A program made the translations under genes and the position numbers. A stretch of DNA of 64,000 nt, from contig JAPYTQ010000004.1 in the NCBI GenBank assembly GCA_029941905.1, positions 153,969 through 217,968 of the forward strand. The letters run 5' to 3'. Positions within the stretch are counted from its first letter, which is position 1. Each line of letters starts with the position of its first letter. The stretch comes from JAHRVQ01 sp029941905 (GTDB lineage Bacteria > Pseudomonadota > Gammaproteobacteria > Pseudomonadales > Azotimanducaceae). Shown here piece by piece: positions 8,808 through 17,364 of this stretch. A model generated the notes under the pieces. That model had not been told where the DNA came from. It did no database searches and saw only the letters and a list, made by a program, of their open reading frames with translations.

Positions 8808-9668
8808 TTATTCACGCACAAAGTTGGTTATAGGCGGGTTGGTCCCACTGGCAATGTTCTGGGCGCGGTTGAGGATAATATCGTTGAAATCGTCGTGGGT
8901 TAGTATATACAGTCGTTCTGATCGAATACCTTCAAAAACGACATCTGCCAGTTCACTGGGCTGCATACCCTGACGTAAGAAATCTACCATCAGACCTCTC
9001 ATCTTTTGTTGCTCTGGTGTGGGTGTTACCGCCTCTTCTGCATTTGATAATCGGCTGGGTCTGTTGCGATCACTGTTCAGAATATTCGTATTGACAAAAC
9101 CAGGACAGAGCACCGAGGCACCGATATGCAAACCCTGGCTGTGAAGATCGCGATACAGGTTTTCAGTGAGTGCCACGACGCCATGTTTGGTAACGGAGTA
9201 GGATGCATTGGTGCTGCCACCGATAAGCCCGGCGACCGAGGCCGTATTAACGATATGGCAGTCGTCATCCTGCTCAATCATATGCGGTACAAACACCCGC
9301 AAACCGTGAATTACACTCCAGAGGTTGACCCCAATCACCCACTCCCAGTCTTTTTGGGAACTTTCCCAGGCGTTGCCACCTCCGCCAACACCGGCGTTGT
9401 TGAACAGGACATTGACGGCGCCAAAATGGTCAAGGGCTTTTTGAGCGAGTTGTTCGATCTCTTCGAGAACAGAGACATCGGTTTTTACGGTTAATATGTT
9501 GTTTTTACCATCAGCCTGCAGTTCTTCAGCCGCTTTGTTGAGGATATCCTCTTCAATATCGGCCATGACAACATGCATACCCTCGGCCAGGCATTTTTCC
9601 GTAAGACCTCGTCCGATACCGCTGGCGGCACCTGTGATAACAGCCACCTTGCCTTCAAAGTTTTGCAT
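8808..9668 (-). CDS. SDR-family NAD(P)-dependent oxidoreductase
   Basis: Classical short-chain dehydrogenase of 286 residues. The Rossmann glycine motif TGAASGIG is at 12-19, NNAG at 90-93, and the catalytic set Ser144, Tyr157 and Lys161 (YSVTK) is complete. Asp37 at the end of the second strand (MADIE) favours NAD(H) over NADP(H). A C-terminal extension after about residue 200 matches SDRs acting on bulky hydrophobic alcohols or ketones; the exact substrate is unknown. The GGAA stretch upstream of the ATG is a plausible ribosome site. The gene is divergent from cysZ, 97 bases away. Confidence 0.88.
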   Translation of the reverse strand: MQNFEGKVAVITGAASGIGRGLTEKCLAEGMHVVMADIEEDILNKAAEELQADGKNNILTVKTDVSVLEEIEQLAQKALDHFGAVNVLFNNAGVGGGGNAWESSQKDWEWVIGVNLWSVIHGLRVFVPHMIEQDDDCHIVNTASVAGLIGGSTNASYSVTKHGVVALTENLYRDLHSQGLHIGASVLCPGFVNTNILNSDRNRPSRLSNAEEAVTPTPEQQKMRGLMVDFLRQGMQPSELADVVFEGIRSERLYILTHDDFNDIILNRAQNIASGTNPPITNFVRE

Positions 9669-9765
9669 TCTGGAATTTCCGTTGCTTGAAGTTAAACAGA
9701 GAATAACGTAATACCCGCTATGTCGGGCGCAGAAGTCAGACGGTGAACAAGATATAATAGGTCAC

Positions 9766-10500
9766 ATGAATGGTATTGATTGTTTTTTTGAAGGTGTAAA
9801 ACTGGTTCGTCAGCCAGGTTTACGCCAGTATGTCATTATCCCGTTGATCATTAATATCGTCATATTGTCGTTAGTGATGGCTTACGGCGTTTCACAATAT
9901 GATCTTTGGATACAGACACTGGCTGGTTGGCTACCGGAATGGCTGCAGTTCCTGTCCTGGCTTATAGGATTGTTGACGGCGGTTGTGGTGTTCGCTATTG
10001 GCATCTATACGTTTTCTATCTTCGCCAATATTGTCGCTTCCCCATTTAATGCTGTGCTCTCAGAAAAAGTTGAAGAATACCTGGTTGCGGGGTACCGGTC
10101 GCAATCCATCAATGTGGCGACCGTGCTTTTCCGTGCTATCGGGCGAGAACTCACCAAACTGCTTTACTTCCTGCCACGACTGCTGGGCCTTGTTATTCTG
10201 TCGTTTATCCCGGGCATCAATGTGCTCGCACCCTTCGCCTGGATTCTGTTTGGAGGCTGGATGATGAGCGTTCAATATACGGACTACGCAGCGGATAATA
10301 ATCAGGTCAGTTTTGCAGACCTGAGACGTCGCCTGCGGGGCAATCTTTTTCATGCAATCCTGTTCGGCACCGTCGTTTACTTTGTTGTTGCGATTCCCCT
10401 GTTAAACCTGGTGCTGATCCCGGTGGCGGTTGCAGGTGGCACGGTGTTTTGGGTAGAAGTGCTGCGAGACAACAATCAACCCGAGTCCGGGTCACGTTGA
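9766..10500 (+). CDS. cysZ: Sulfate transporter CysZ
   Basis: CysZ/EI24-family inner-membrane protein that imports sulfate for cysteine synthesis. The 244 residues include several hydrophobic helices (about 25-43, 67-95, 135-165 and 200-232) and the family stretch SPFNAVLSEKVEEYL near 87-100. The amphipathic segment around LLYFLPRLLGLVILSFIPGINVLAPFAW matches CysZ layout. Length agrees with the family (about 250). A TATAAT hexamer lies at 9753-9758, very close to the ATG. The 3' end overlaps the convergent SRPBCC gene by 25 bases. Confidence 0.88.
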   Translation: MNGIDCFFEGVKLVRQPGLRQYVIIPLIINIVILSLVMAYGVSQYDLWIQTLAGWLPEWLQFLSWLIGLLTAVVVFAIGIYTFSIFANIVASPFNAVLSEKVEEYLVAGYRSQSINVATVLFRAIGRELTKLLYFLPRLLGLVILSFIPGINVLAPFAWILFGGWMMSVQYTDYAADNNQVSFADLRRRLRGNLFHAILFGTVVYFVVAIPLLNLVLIPVAVAGGTVFWVEVLRDNNQPESGSR

Positions 10501-11009
10501 GTCATTGGGATAAACCCGACTTCCATGGAAGAAACCAAGTCTGGATTGGCATCCCTCAGATCCTTGCCGTGGTCCAATATTGAAGTGAGATTGGTCATAA
10601 AAAATATCCAACAGGACCGACAATTCAGATGACCCAACACTTTACCATCGGCTGTATTTTGGATTTTTGACTGGATCAGTTGGACTTCTGTCTGGCTATT
10701 GAACGCACGAAAATAAATATCAACCTGCATTTGGCCAAAGCTGAAGGAAAACTGTTTTTCAGGGGTCAGGGTAGTGATCGTGCCGTCGACAGAGAATCCT
10801 TGGCGAAATTCCCAGTTGTAGTTGTCACCCGCCTGGGGCAGTTCATCATCTGCTCGCCGGTTGCTATTTTTGCTGTATGCGCTGTGAGCGATGAAAAAAG
10901 ATTCCAAACCGCGGCTCTCTGTCCAAGTGCGGAAGACGCGACTGAGAGGGGCGTTGTAATAGTAGGTGAGTTCGAATTTTGACCAGTCGTAAGATTCAGG
11001 GTCGATCAT
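10476..11009 (-). CDS. SRPBCC/AHSA1-like domain protein
   Basis: START-like ligand-binding fold (SRPBCC superfamily). The N-terminal FELTYYYNAPLSRVFRTWTES is the usual first strand and helix with the RVFRTWT signature of AHSA1-type proteins. YNWEFRQGF and TPEKQFSFSFG follow as beta strands, and a long C-terminal helix begins around SCWIFFMTNL. ATG 11009 is preferred to the in-frame TTG at 11042, giving 177 residues. It follows the isocitrate/isopropylmalate-dehydrogenase-like gene on the same strand by about 37 bases, suggesting co-transcription. No enzymatic residue can be assigned; such proteins bind hydrophobic ligands or act as cochaperone-like factors. Confidence 0.72.
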   Translation of the reverse strand: MIDPESYDWSKFELTYYYNAPLSRVFRTWTESRGLESFFIAHSAYSKNSNRRADDELPQAGDNYNWEFRQGFSVDGTITTLTPEKQFSFSFGQMQVDIYFRAFNSQTEVQLIQSKIQNTADGKVLGHLNCRSCWIFFMTNLTSILDHGKDLRDANPDLVSSMEVGFIPMTQRDPDSG

Positions 11010-11046
11010 GTTTTCTGTTACCTTCGTCAGGAGACCTTCCAACCTG

Positions 11047-12138
11047 TTATAGGAAATCTGCTATTGCATTGCAAAATTCTGTTGTACTGGCATCGCCCCC
11101 TTGGTCTTTCGTTAGAAACCTGGCTTCCCGATAAACTGCCTTCACCGCTTGCCTCAACTTGTCTGAATCTGATTCGAATCCTAGATAATCCAGCATCATG
11201 CATGCAGACAACAACGTCGCGGTGGGATTAATAATGTTCTGGCCTGCAATATCAGGCGCGGTGCCATGCGCAGACTCGAAATAGGCGTAGTCAGTGCCAT
11301 AACAGCCAGAAGGTGCCAGGCCAAGGCCGCCTATCAAACCGGCCGCGCCATCAGACATTATGTCACCATAGAGGTTGGGCATGACGATAACGTCAAAATG
11401 TTGTGGATTTGTGATCATACGACAGAGGAAGTCATCGATAATATAGGTGTTGAATTCAATATCCGCGTATTCTTTTGCGATTTCCGTCGCTATCTCCCTG
11501 AAGTAACCATCTGACACGCTCAGCATGTTGTATTTGCAAGTGACCGTGACCCGTTTTTGCTGACCCCTTTTTCGTGCCAGTTCAAATGCAAAGCGGATCA
11601 CCCGCTCCGAACCTTTTTTGGTAATCGCCTTGATGGCGTATTTACCAGGTGTCAAATCCGACAGATTGGCGCGTGCATGCCTTGAGTAAAAATTCAGTGC
11701 CTGCAATTCTTCGATATCACCCTCAAGTCCCAGGTAAAGATCTTCCAGGTTCTCTCGAACGATGGTGAAGTCGATACCTTCCGGATTGACCAATGGCGTT
11801 TTAAAACCCGGGTACCATTCACAGGGCCGGACATTGGCATAGGTTTGTTTTCCCCATCGCAGATAAAACAACGCAGCCGTGCTGGCACCGCTGGTTGAGC
11901 CGAACCAGGTACAGTCACAGGCGTCGATGGCGGCTTTGGTTTCATCTGGAAAAGCCTGCCCTGTTTGAGTTTGAGCAGCCTCACCTATCAATGGCCGCTC
12001 AAACTCGATAGGCAATTGCATTGCTTGCAGCAGGTCAACCGACGGTATCATGACTTCTGGTGACGCGTCATCCCCATCAAATACAGCCACCCGTTTTGTG
12101 GAAGTCTCTGTCTGTTTTTTGTGTTTCGTATCAGGCAT
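11047..12138 (-). CDS. Isocitrate/isopropylmalate dehydrogenase-family protein
   Basis: Beta-decarboxylating dehydrogenase family: oxidises 2-hydroxy acids such as isocitrate, isopropylmalate, tartrate or homoisocitrate with metal and NAD(P). The substrate/metal segment FDVIVMPNLYGDIMSD is followed by AAGLIGGLGLAPSG and the cofactor loop FESAHGTAPDIAG...NPTA. TIVRENLEDLYLG is the conserved phosphate/substrate region with the RENxEDLY pattern. ATG 12138 has AAGGA ten bases upstream and gives 363 residues; an upstream in-frame start at 12216 would add 26 unusual residues and overlap the divergent dioxygenase. The exact acid cannot be told. The SRPBCC gene follows. Confidence 0.83.
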   Translation of the reverse strand: MPDTKHKKQTETSTKRVAVFDGDDASPEVMIPSVDLLQAMQLPIEFERPLIGEAAQTQTGQAFPDETKAAIDACDCTWFGSTSGASTAALFYLRWGKQTYANVRPCEWYPGFKTPLVNPEGIDFTIVRENLEDLYLGLEGDIEELQALNFYSRHARANLSDLTPGKYAIKAITKKGSERVIRFAFELARKRGQQKRVTVTCKYNMLSVSDGYFREIATEIAKEYADIEFNTYIIDDFLCRMITNPQHFDVIVMPNLYGDIMSDGAAGLIGGLGLAPSGCYGTDYAYFESAHGTAPDIAGQNIINPTATLLSACMMLDYLGFESDSDKLRQAVKAVYREARFLTKDQGGDASTTEFCNAIADFL

Positions 12139-12204
12139 AGGGGCAACATCCTTAAGCTTTTTATCATTATCTGTCGTAGTATTCACTGTAGGAGGGAATT
12201 TGTC

Positions 12205-13065
12205 ATGGGTTATCAAACAATCAGCGTGGACGGATCAATCGGTCCGGTGGGCGCTGAAGTGTCAGGGGTTGATTTATCGCAACCGTTTTCTGAAGCCGTG
12301 CTTAGCGAAATCCATTCGGCGTGGCTCGAGCATCATGTATTATTCTTCAGGGACCAGAACCTCACCCCTACACAACAAGCCGGGTTTGCGGCCAACTTTG
12401 GCGAGCTGGATGTTTACCCGTTTATGAAGGCGCTAGATTCACATTCCAACGTGATCCCCATCATCAAGGAAGCGGATTCCTCCATGAACTTTGGTGGTGC
12501 CTGGCATACGGATACTTCTTATCTGGATCTGCCGCCCAAGGCGACATTGCTGTACGCGGTAGAAGTGCCTGATGAGGGTGGGGATACCCTGTTTGCGGAT
12601 GCGACGGCAGCCTATGCAGAACTTAGTGACGGAATGAAACAGACCCTTGAGGGTCTGGATGGCATCTACTCGCCGAAAATGGTACATGGTGCCAGTGGAG
12701 ATTATGCTCAGGTTGCAGCACGTGAAAACCTGGGAGAAGCCTACGGCGGCAATACGGAATTTACAGAACAGGAAGTCGAACATCCACTGATCCGTACCCA
12801 TGTCGAAACCGGGAAAAAGAGTATCTACTGCAGCAAACCCCATACCCACCGTATTGATGGCTGGACCCGGGAAGAGAGTATTCCCCTATTCAGTTACCTG
12901 ATGAACTATTTGACCCAGGACCGCTTTGTTACCCGTTTTAAATGGCGCAATGGCAGCCTGGCCATGTGGGACAACCGCTGTGTGTTCCACAATGCGCTCA
13001 ATGACTATGCCGGTAAGCGGCGTCACATGCACCGGGTTATCGTCCAGGGTGAGAAACCCGTTTGA
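12205..13065 (+). CDS. TauD/TfdA-family Fe(II)/2-oxoglutarate dioxygenase
   Basis: Non-heme iron dioxygenase of 286 residues. The facial triad is visible as His101-x-Asp103 (AWHTD) and distal His262 (WDNRCVFHNA), and Arg277 (MHRVIV) would bind 2-oxoglutarate. HHVLFFRDQNL near 43-53 is the conserved N-terminal strand of the family. GGAGGG at 12191-12196 fixes the ATG at 12205, so the longer open frame from 12121 is not used. Divergent from the dehydrogenase at 12138 with 66 bases between start codons, so regulation may be shared. Family members hydroxylate taurine, 2,4-D, sulfates and quaternary amines; the substrate here is unknown. A paralogue lies at 22819. Confidence 0.9.
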   Translation: MGYQTISVDGSIGPVGAEVSGVDLSQPFSEAVLSEIHSAWLEHHVLFFRDQNLTPTQQAGFAANFGELDVYPFMKALDSHSNVIPIIKEADSSMNFGGAWHTDTSYLDLPPKATLLYAVEVPDEGGDTLFADATAAYAELSDGMKQTLEGLDGIYSPKMVHGASGDYAQVAARENLGEAYGGNTEFTEQEVEHPLIRTHVETGKKSIYCSKPHTHRIDGWTREESIPLFSYLMNYLTQDRFVTRFKWRNGSLAMWDNRCVFHNALNDYAGKRRHMHRVIVQGEKPV

Positions 13066-13289
13066 CCGGTGCTTGTCTGGGTCGACTTGCCGATGGATTT
13101 GACGTAAGCAACATTAGTATTTGATTTGTTTGCGAATTCACTATCCATCTTACCTGCATGGAAATTGTCACCCTTACCGTTCGGGCAGGGCAACCCAAAC
13201 TGGTGACTCTTCCACTTCGATAGACGTGTGACAAGATTTACTCCGGCACTTTACGCCGACCGCATGAATTCTGATGAAGACCTGTGTAT

Positions 13290-14723
13290 CTAATTGGCAA
13301 AGACCACAGGCTTTCGATCTTTCCACGGCTCGGCGATTTCAAGTTGCCGGGCAATATCGAGGAGTTCGGATTCGCCCCCCATCGGGGCAAAAAAATGCAT
13401 GCCGAGTGGCAACTCACCAGGGCCGATTCCACAGGGGACCGATATGGCGGGTAAACCCGTAAAATTGGCAACTGGCGTGTGAGGAACCAGTGCCATTGCT
13501 GCTTCAAACCATTCATCTAATGTGCCGCCACTAAGCAATGTGATAGCGCTGCCCAGTTTTGGTGTTGACTGGGTCATCGACGGCGTCAATATCAGATCCC
13601 AGTGCCCGAAAAAACTTCCCAGAAAGCGACTCACCTGATTGGAATATCCAATTGCACTGGCATAGTCAAAAGCGCTCAGTTCAGCCCCGGCTGCGGCCAT
13701 CTGTAGTGTCGTGGGCTCGAGGGTATCCGGTCCTGGTTGCCGTTTGGTAAGCGGCACCAGTTTTTTTATGTTGGAATGCGCCATGGTGAACCACAGTGTC
13801 CTGAAACTCGCAATGATGGCGCCATCCTTCACAACATCTGGAGTCGCTTCCTCGACCTGGTGCCCCAGACTGCTTAGCGTTTCAGCAATTCGCTCCGTCT
13901 CAGCGCGGGTTTCGGCAGAAAACGGTTGACCACCCCAGGGGTCCAGACTTAAAGCAATTCGATACTTTTTTGGCGCGTCATTTAGTTTTTCCAGGTAGGA
14001 AACAGCAGGTCTGTTTGTCACTACTCCTTCTCCTGCAGCAGGCCCTGCTACTGCATCAAGAAACGCCGCCGTGTCACGAACAGTTCTCGAGTTGCAGCCT
14101 TCTGCTATTAACGGTCCCGTGACATCATTTAATGTGGGTCCCAGGGTCACGAGCCCGCGAGAGGTTTTCAAACCAACGTTGCCGCAGATACTTGCAGGGA
14201 TACGAGTAGAACCACCACCATCATTAGTATGCGCAATGGGCACGGCCCCGGCTGCAACCAACGCTGCAGAACCGCCACTTGAACCTCCGGTGATGTGAGC
14301 TGTGTTCCATGGGTTTTTTGTCTGGCCCGTCGCCAGGGATTCCGTCGTCAGTGTTAGACCGAACTCCGGACAAGTAGTCCGACCGATCACACTAAATCCG
14401 GCATCCAGCATACGCTGGGCTAAATAGCTGGTAAAAGGCGGGACAAAACCGGTGGTAAGACGGGAGCCCATTTCCTGGGTCATCCCCGCGATACCTGCGC
14501 CCAGGTCTTTCAGGAATGTTGGCACGCCTTTAAACCTGGCGTTTTCATTGACTGTATCTGCAGTTCTATCGTCCACAAATCCAACAACGGCGTTAAGCTG
14601 ATTATTAACAGCCTCGGTCGCCCGTCTCGCCGTTTCGCTCAGCTCTTCTGCCGTCACTTCACCGCTACTAACCAGCTCGGCAAGCCCTAGCGCGTCATAG
14701 CGGGTATATTCTTCAACATTCAT
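13290..14723 (-). CDS. Amidase-signature family hydrolase
   Basis: Amidase signature enzyme of 477 residues. The Ser-cisSer-Lys triad is recognisable: Lys72 (TFLKDLG), cis-Ser148 in GGSSGGSAA and nucleophile Ser172 in GGGSTRIPAS. The C-terminal lid contains PHTPVANFTGLPAISVPCG, typical for the family. The start is the ATG at 14723, with AGGAGG five bases upstream; an in-frame ATG at 14741 lies before that ribosome site. Members hydrolyse fatty-acid amides, aryl amides or Glu-tRNA, but absence of a GatB/C neighbour argues against GatA. The nearest gene upstream is the divergent ethanolamine-type permease, which could supply an amine-related substrate context (inference). Confidence 0.9.
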   Translation of the reverse strand: MNVEEYTRYDALGLAELVSSGEVTAEELSETARRATEAVNNQLNAVVGFVDDRTADTVNENARFKGVPTFLKDLGAGIAGMTQEMGSRLTTGFVPPFTSYLAQRMLDAGFSVIGRTTCPEFGLTLTTESLATGQTKNPWNTAHITGGSSGGSAALVAAGAVPIAHTNDGGGSTRIPASICGNVGLKTSRGLVTLGPTLNDVTGPLIAEGCNSRTVRDTAAFLDAVAGPAAGEGVVTNRPAVSYLEKLNDAPKKYRIALSLDPWGGQPFSAETRAETERIAETLSSLGHQVEEATPDVVKDGAIIASFRTLWFTMAHSNIKKLVPLTKRQPGPDTLEPTTLQMAAAGAELSAFDYASAIGYSNQVSRFLGSFFGHWDLILTPSMTQSTPKLGSAITLLSGGTLDEWFEAAMALVPHTPVANFTGLPAISVPCGIGPGELPLGMHFFAPMGGESELLDIARQLEIAEPWKDRKPVVFAN

Positions 14724-15431
14724 AATATCCTCCTGGAACATCTAACACGCCAGCAACCAGCGTAGATGTGAAAAAGATGATACATAGGTACTTACAACAG
14801 CACCAACAAACTTTTCAGAAGACCCTTTCATAGTCGGTATATTAAGTAATGTATAGAATCTCGATCAAAGTCCACGACCTAGGTCGAAGGAGGCAATGTG
14901 GCGCAAATAACCCGGTTCCTGCGCTGCCTTTTTAGACCCTGGATAAGCCATCGTTCACATTTTGATCTCATATTGCGCGCTAACGAAAACGCCGCTTTCC
15001 AACCAATCGGCAATTTTTGGACAGGTGGTCCTAAAGCGGAGCTATCGGCCAAGTGCGGTCGTATGATAGCTACCTCTGCTTGAACATAGGATCAAACAAA
15101 CCCGACAGCGTGGAGAATTTGCTAATCGGGCAGTATCCTTTTAGGCACTATTTTGTCTCAGCCTGTTAACGAAGCAAAGATAGCTTCCGAAATTCGTTAC
15201 ATACTCATGCGATTCCGCGATCCCACTACACCAATACTCAGCATTGCCCTGGTGTTGGCTAGTACTGGTATCATTCTGGTCAATCGTGTTGGGACCGAGA
15301 AAAATCCGGCTCAATGTAGGCCGCTTCACGGTATGGTGTAGCATGCCAATCGGCTTGTTAGTAGTTAACATTGGTAGTTTACGAGTAGACTAGAAATCTG
15401 GCGGAGCGCCATACCAACAACAGGGGGCGTT
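14724..15431. other. Intergenic region without recognised gene
   Basis: About 700 bases between the divergent amidase and permease genes. Short open frames of 60-76 codons exist on both strands (for example 14898-15083 plus, 15141-15371 minus) but none shows a recognisable domain, a good ribosome site together with sensible composition, or a family motif. The region must contain both promoters; no convincing -35/-10 pair or operator palindrome could be fixed by eye. Decayed coding sequence is possible. Confidence 0.5.
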
Positions 15432-16910
15432 GTGTCCGGATCGGAAATTAAAACGAAATTGGCGGGCGGAGTCGAATACCACATCGCCGCTGAGGGCTAC
15501 TTTGAAAGTCGTCGCCTGAAAAAATACGCTGGTGCCTGGTCGCTGTGGGCTCTGGGCGTCGGCGCTGTGATCTCTGGTGATTTTTCTGGTTGGAACCTGG
15601 GAGTGGGACAGGCCGGGTTTGGCGGTTTCCTGGTGGCGCTTGTCATTGTGACGGTGATGTATGTCGGGCTTTGCAGTTCGATCGCCGAAATGTCCACGGC
15701 TTTACCGCATACCGGCGGCGCGTACTCGTTTGGTCGCACAGCCATGGGCCCCTGGGGCGGTTACATCACCGGCCTCGCCGAGAACATGGAGTACGTCGTT
15801 ACCACGGCGGTGGTCTGCTATTTTGCTGCAGCCTACCTGCAGAACATATTTGCGACTCCAGACAGTGCCCAGCCGCTGTGGTGGCTTGGACTATACGTGG
15901 TTTTCGTGGGGCTGAATATCTGGGGCGTGGAAGAGTCGTTTAAATTCATTGTGTTCATCACGGTGTTGGCGCTACTAATTCTAATCACGTTTTTTATCAG
16001 CGCGCTGCAACTTTTCAACTGGGATCTGTTGTGGAATATTCCGGCGGAGCCAGGTCAATCAACCTTCCTCCCTAAAGGCTGGGTGGGTGTTGGCGCTGCA
16101 CTGCCTTTCGCCATCTGGCTGTACTTGGCGATTGAACAACTACCACTGGCTGCGGAGGAAGCCACCGATATATCCCGAAACATGCCGCGGGGATTATTAT
16201 GGGGACTTGCCACGTTAATGCTCACGGGCTTCCTAGTTACCGTGTTGAACATCGGCATAGGTGACGGTGCGGCCTATTTTGGTTCAGCCACGGAGGAGCC
16301 CCTGCTGGACGGCCTGAAGCTAACGGTGGGTGTCTCCAGTGCCAAGGTGTTAGGTCTGGTAGCCGTTGCTGGCTTGATCGCGAGTTTTCATGCCATTATT
16401 TATGCGTTTGGTCGCAATATATATTCCCTTGGCAGAGCTGGTTATTTCCCTCACTGGTTGTCAATCACGCATGCTGAGCAGAAGACACCTCACGTAGCAC
16501 TTATCTCCGGGGCGGTCGTTGGCTACCTGGTACTGATGCTGTTGTACGTTCTGGACCCCTCGGGAAGTGGCACCTTTGGAGGGGTGATTCTTAATATGGC
16601 AGTATTCGGCGCAGTCATCGCCTATGCTATGCAAATGACTTCCTATATTGTCATAAAGAGAAAATACCCGCAGCTTGATCGCCCCTTTGTCAGTCCGCTG
16701 GGAACTACCGGTGCGGTAGTGGCTTTACTCATTTCCCTTGTCACTCTGGTATTGTTATTTCAGAATCCGGATTTTCGCCCGGGGGTTATGGGGGTCGCAA
16801 TCTGGTTCATCTTAGGCTTACTGTATTTCGGCCTGCACGGCCGCAAGACCCTGGTCTATTCCCCGGAAGAGGAATTCGCGATCAGTTTGGCCGAAGAGAA
16901 CGGGCAATGA
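15432..16910 (+). CDS. APC-family amino acid/ethanolamine permease
   Basis: Twelve-helix secondary transporter of 492 residues. The opening region (LWALGVGAVISGDFSGWNLG at about 38-57) and the later PHTGGAYSFGRTAMGPWGG plus GLAENMEYV are close to the ethanolamine permease (Eat, TIGR00908-type) branch of the APC superfamily, which takes up ethanolamine with cations. The start is the GTG at 15432 with AGGGGG seven bases before it. No ethanolamine ammonia-lyase genes are adjacent, so uptake of another small amine or amino acid is possible. The 3' side runs directly into decayed sequence. Confidence 0.85.
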   Translation: MSGSEIKTKLAGGVEYHIAAEGYFESRRLKKYAGAWSLWALGVGAVISGDFSGWNLGVGQAGFGGFLVALVIVTVMYVGLCSSIAEMSTALPHTGGAYSFGRTAMGPWGGYITGLAENMEYVVTTAVVCYFAAAYLQNIFATPDSAQPLWWLGLYVVFVGLNIWGVEESFKFIVFITVLALLILITFFISALQLFNWDLLWNIPAEPGQSTFLPKGWVGVGAALPFAIWLYLAIEQLPLAAEEATDISRNMPRGLLWGLATLMLTGFLVTVLNIGIGDGAAYFGSATEEPLLDGLKLTVGVSSAKVLGLVAVAGLIASFHAIIYAFGRNIYSLGRAGYFPHWLSITHAEQKTPHVALISGAVVGYLVLMLLYVLDPSGSGTFGGVILNMAVFGAVIAYAMQMTSYIVIKRKYPQLDRPFVSPLGTTGAVVALLISLVTLVLLFQNPDFRPGVMGVAIWFILGLLYFGLHGRKTLVYSPEEEFAISLAEENGQ

Positions 16911-17026
16911 ACGCCGGTTTGAACCCAGTCATACCGAAAATTCTGTCTCTGGAACAAACAGAGGTTCTGCGTCTTGAAAAAATTACCAAGACGCTAGCTG
17001 CGGCGATCGAGAATGTAATGTTCTGA
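16907..17026 (+). pseudogene. 39-codon open frame overlapping the permease stop, possible gene remnant
   Basis: An ATG overlapping the permease stop opens a frame of 39 codons ending IENVMF then TGA. The pattern LEKITKTLAAAIENVMF resembles the first helix of MoxR-type AAA ATPases, where a glycine-glutamine and the ATP-binding region would follow; here the frame stops and downstream sequence shows no match in any frame. It may be a truncated remnant or a chance small open frame. The resemblance is short and could be accidental. Confidence 0.25.
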
Positions 17027-17245
17027 CGTATCCATGTCAGCAATGGGTACGTTCCGACCAGGTCGATAATATCTAACCGATGTCAACTATCTTTGGTATT
17101 GCGGGCAAACAAACGGCTGAAGATTATTTGCCCGAATGCCTCCAGTAGGAACGGACAAATGCACATCCTAAGAGAACACGGGAAATTGCGCATCTTCAGT
17201 CCCCTGATGTAGTATGAGCAGCACAATGAGCATCATTGAGTGTTT
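17027..17245. other. Unrecognised decayed spacer
   Basis: Together with the two remnants on either side this is a 454-base stretch without an intact gene. No promoter, terminator or repeat was seen here. Its position between two gene fragments suggests that it is degenerating sequence. Confidence 0.35.
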
Positions 17246-17364
17246 ATGGTTCTTTCTACGCCAGAAGAGACGAAATCGAATATCGAGACAATCGATGTTT
17301 TTGTTTCCTATTCTTCCGAGGATCTGGAACGTGTAAAACATTGATCGCCGCTTTTGAGGTGGAC
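17246..17364 (+). pseudogene. TIR-domain gene remnant, frameshifted and truncated
   Basis: From the ATG at 17246 a 32-codon frame reads IDVFVSYSSEDLERVKH and stops at 17342. This is the characteristic first strand and helix of a TIR domain (D-V-F-V-S-Y-S-S-x-D). In the next frame the match continues as TLIAAFEVD over 17338-17364, as expected after a one-base deletion. Similarity ends at 17364, one base before the stop codon of the amidohydrolase gene, so the rest of the TIR gene is gone. TIR domains act in NAD-depleting or signalling proteins, including defence. The 127 bases between this and the 39-codon frame upstream are not recognisable. Confidence 0.6.

Noticed and set aside
9753..9758. 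TATAAT hexamer as the cysZ promoter
   Set aside because: It lies only eight bases before the ATG and no -35 box at 16-18 bases was seen; it would need a leaderless transcript.
13066..13289. Possible gene in the convergent gap after the first dioxygenase
   Set aside because: Only frames up to about 65 codons without motifs; a 21-codon frame at 13158 has no support.
14898..15371. Small open frames of 60-76 codons in the amidase-permease gap
   Set aside because: No domain, no ribosome site with sensible composition; probably chance frames.
16907..17026. Naming the 39-codon frame a MoxR gene remnant
   Set aside because: Only about 17 residues resemble the MoxR first helix and no Walker motif follows; kept as a low-confidence remnant.
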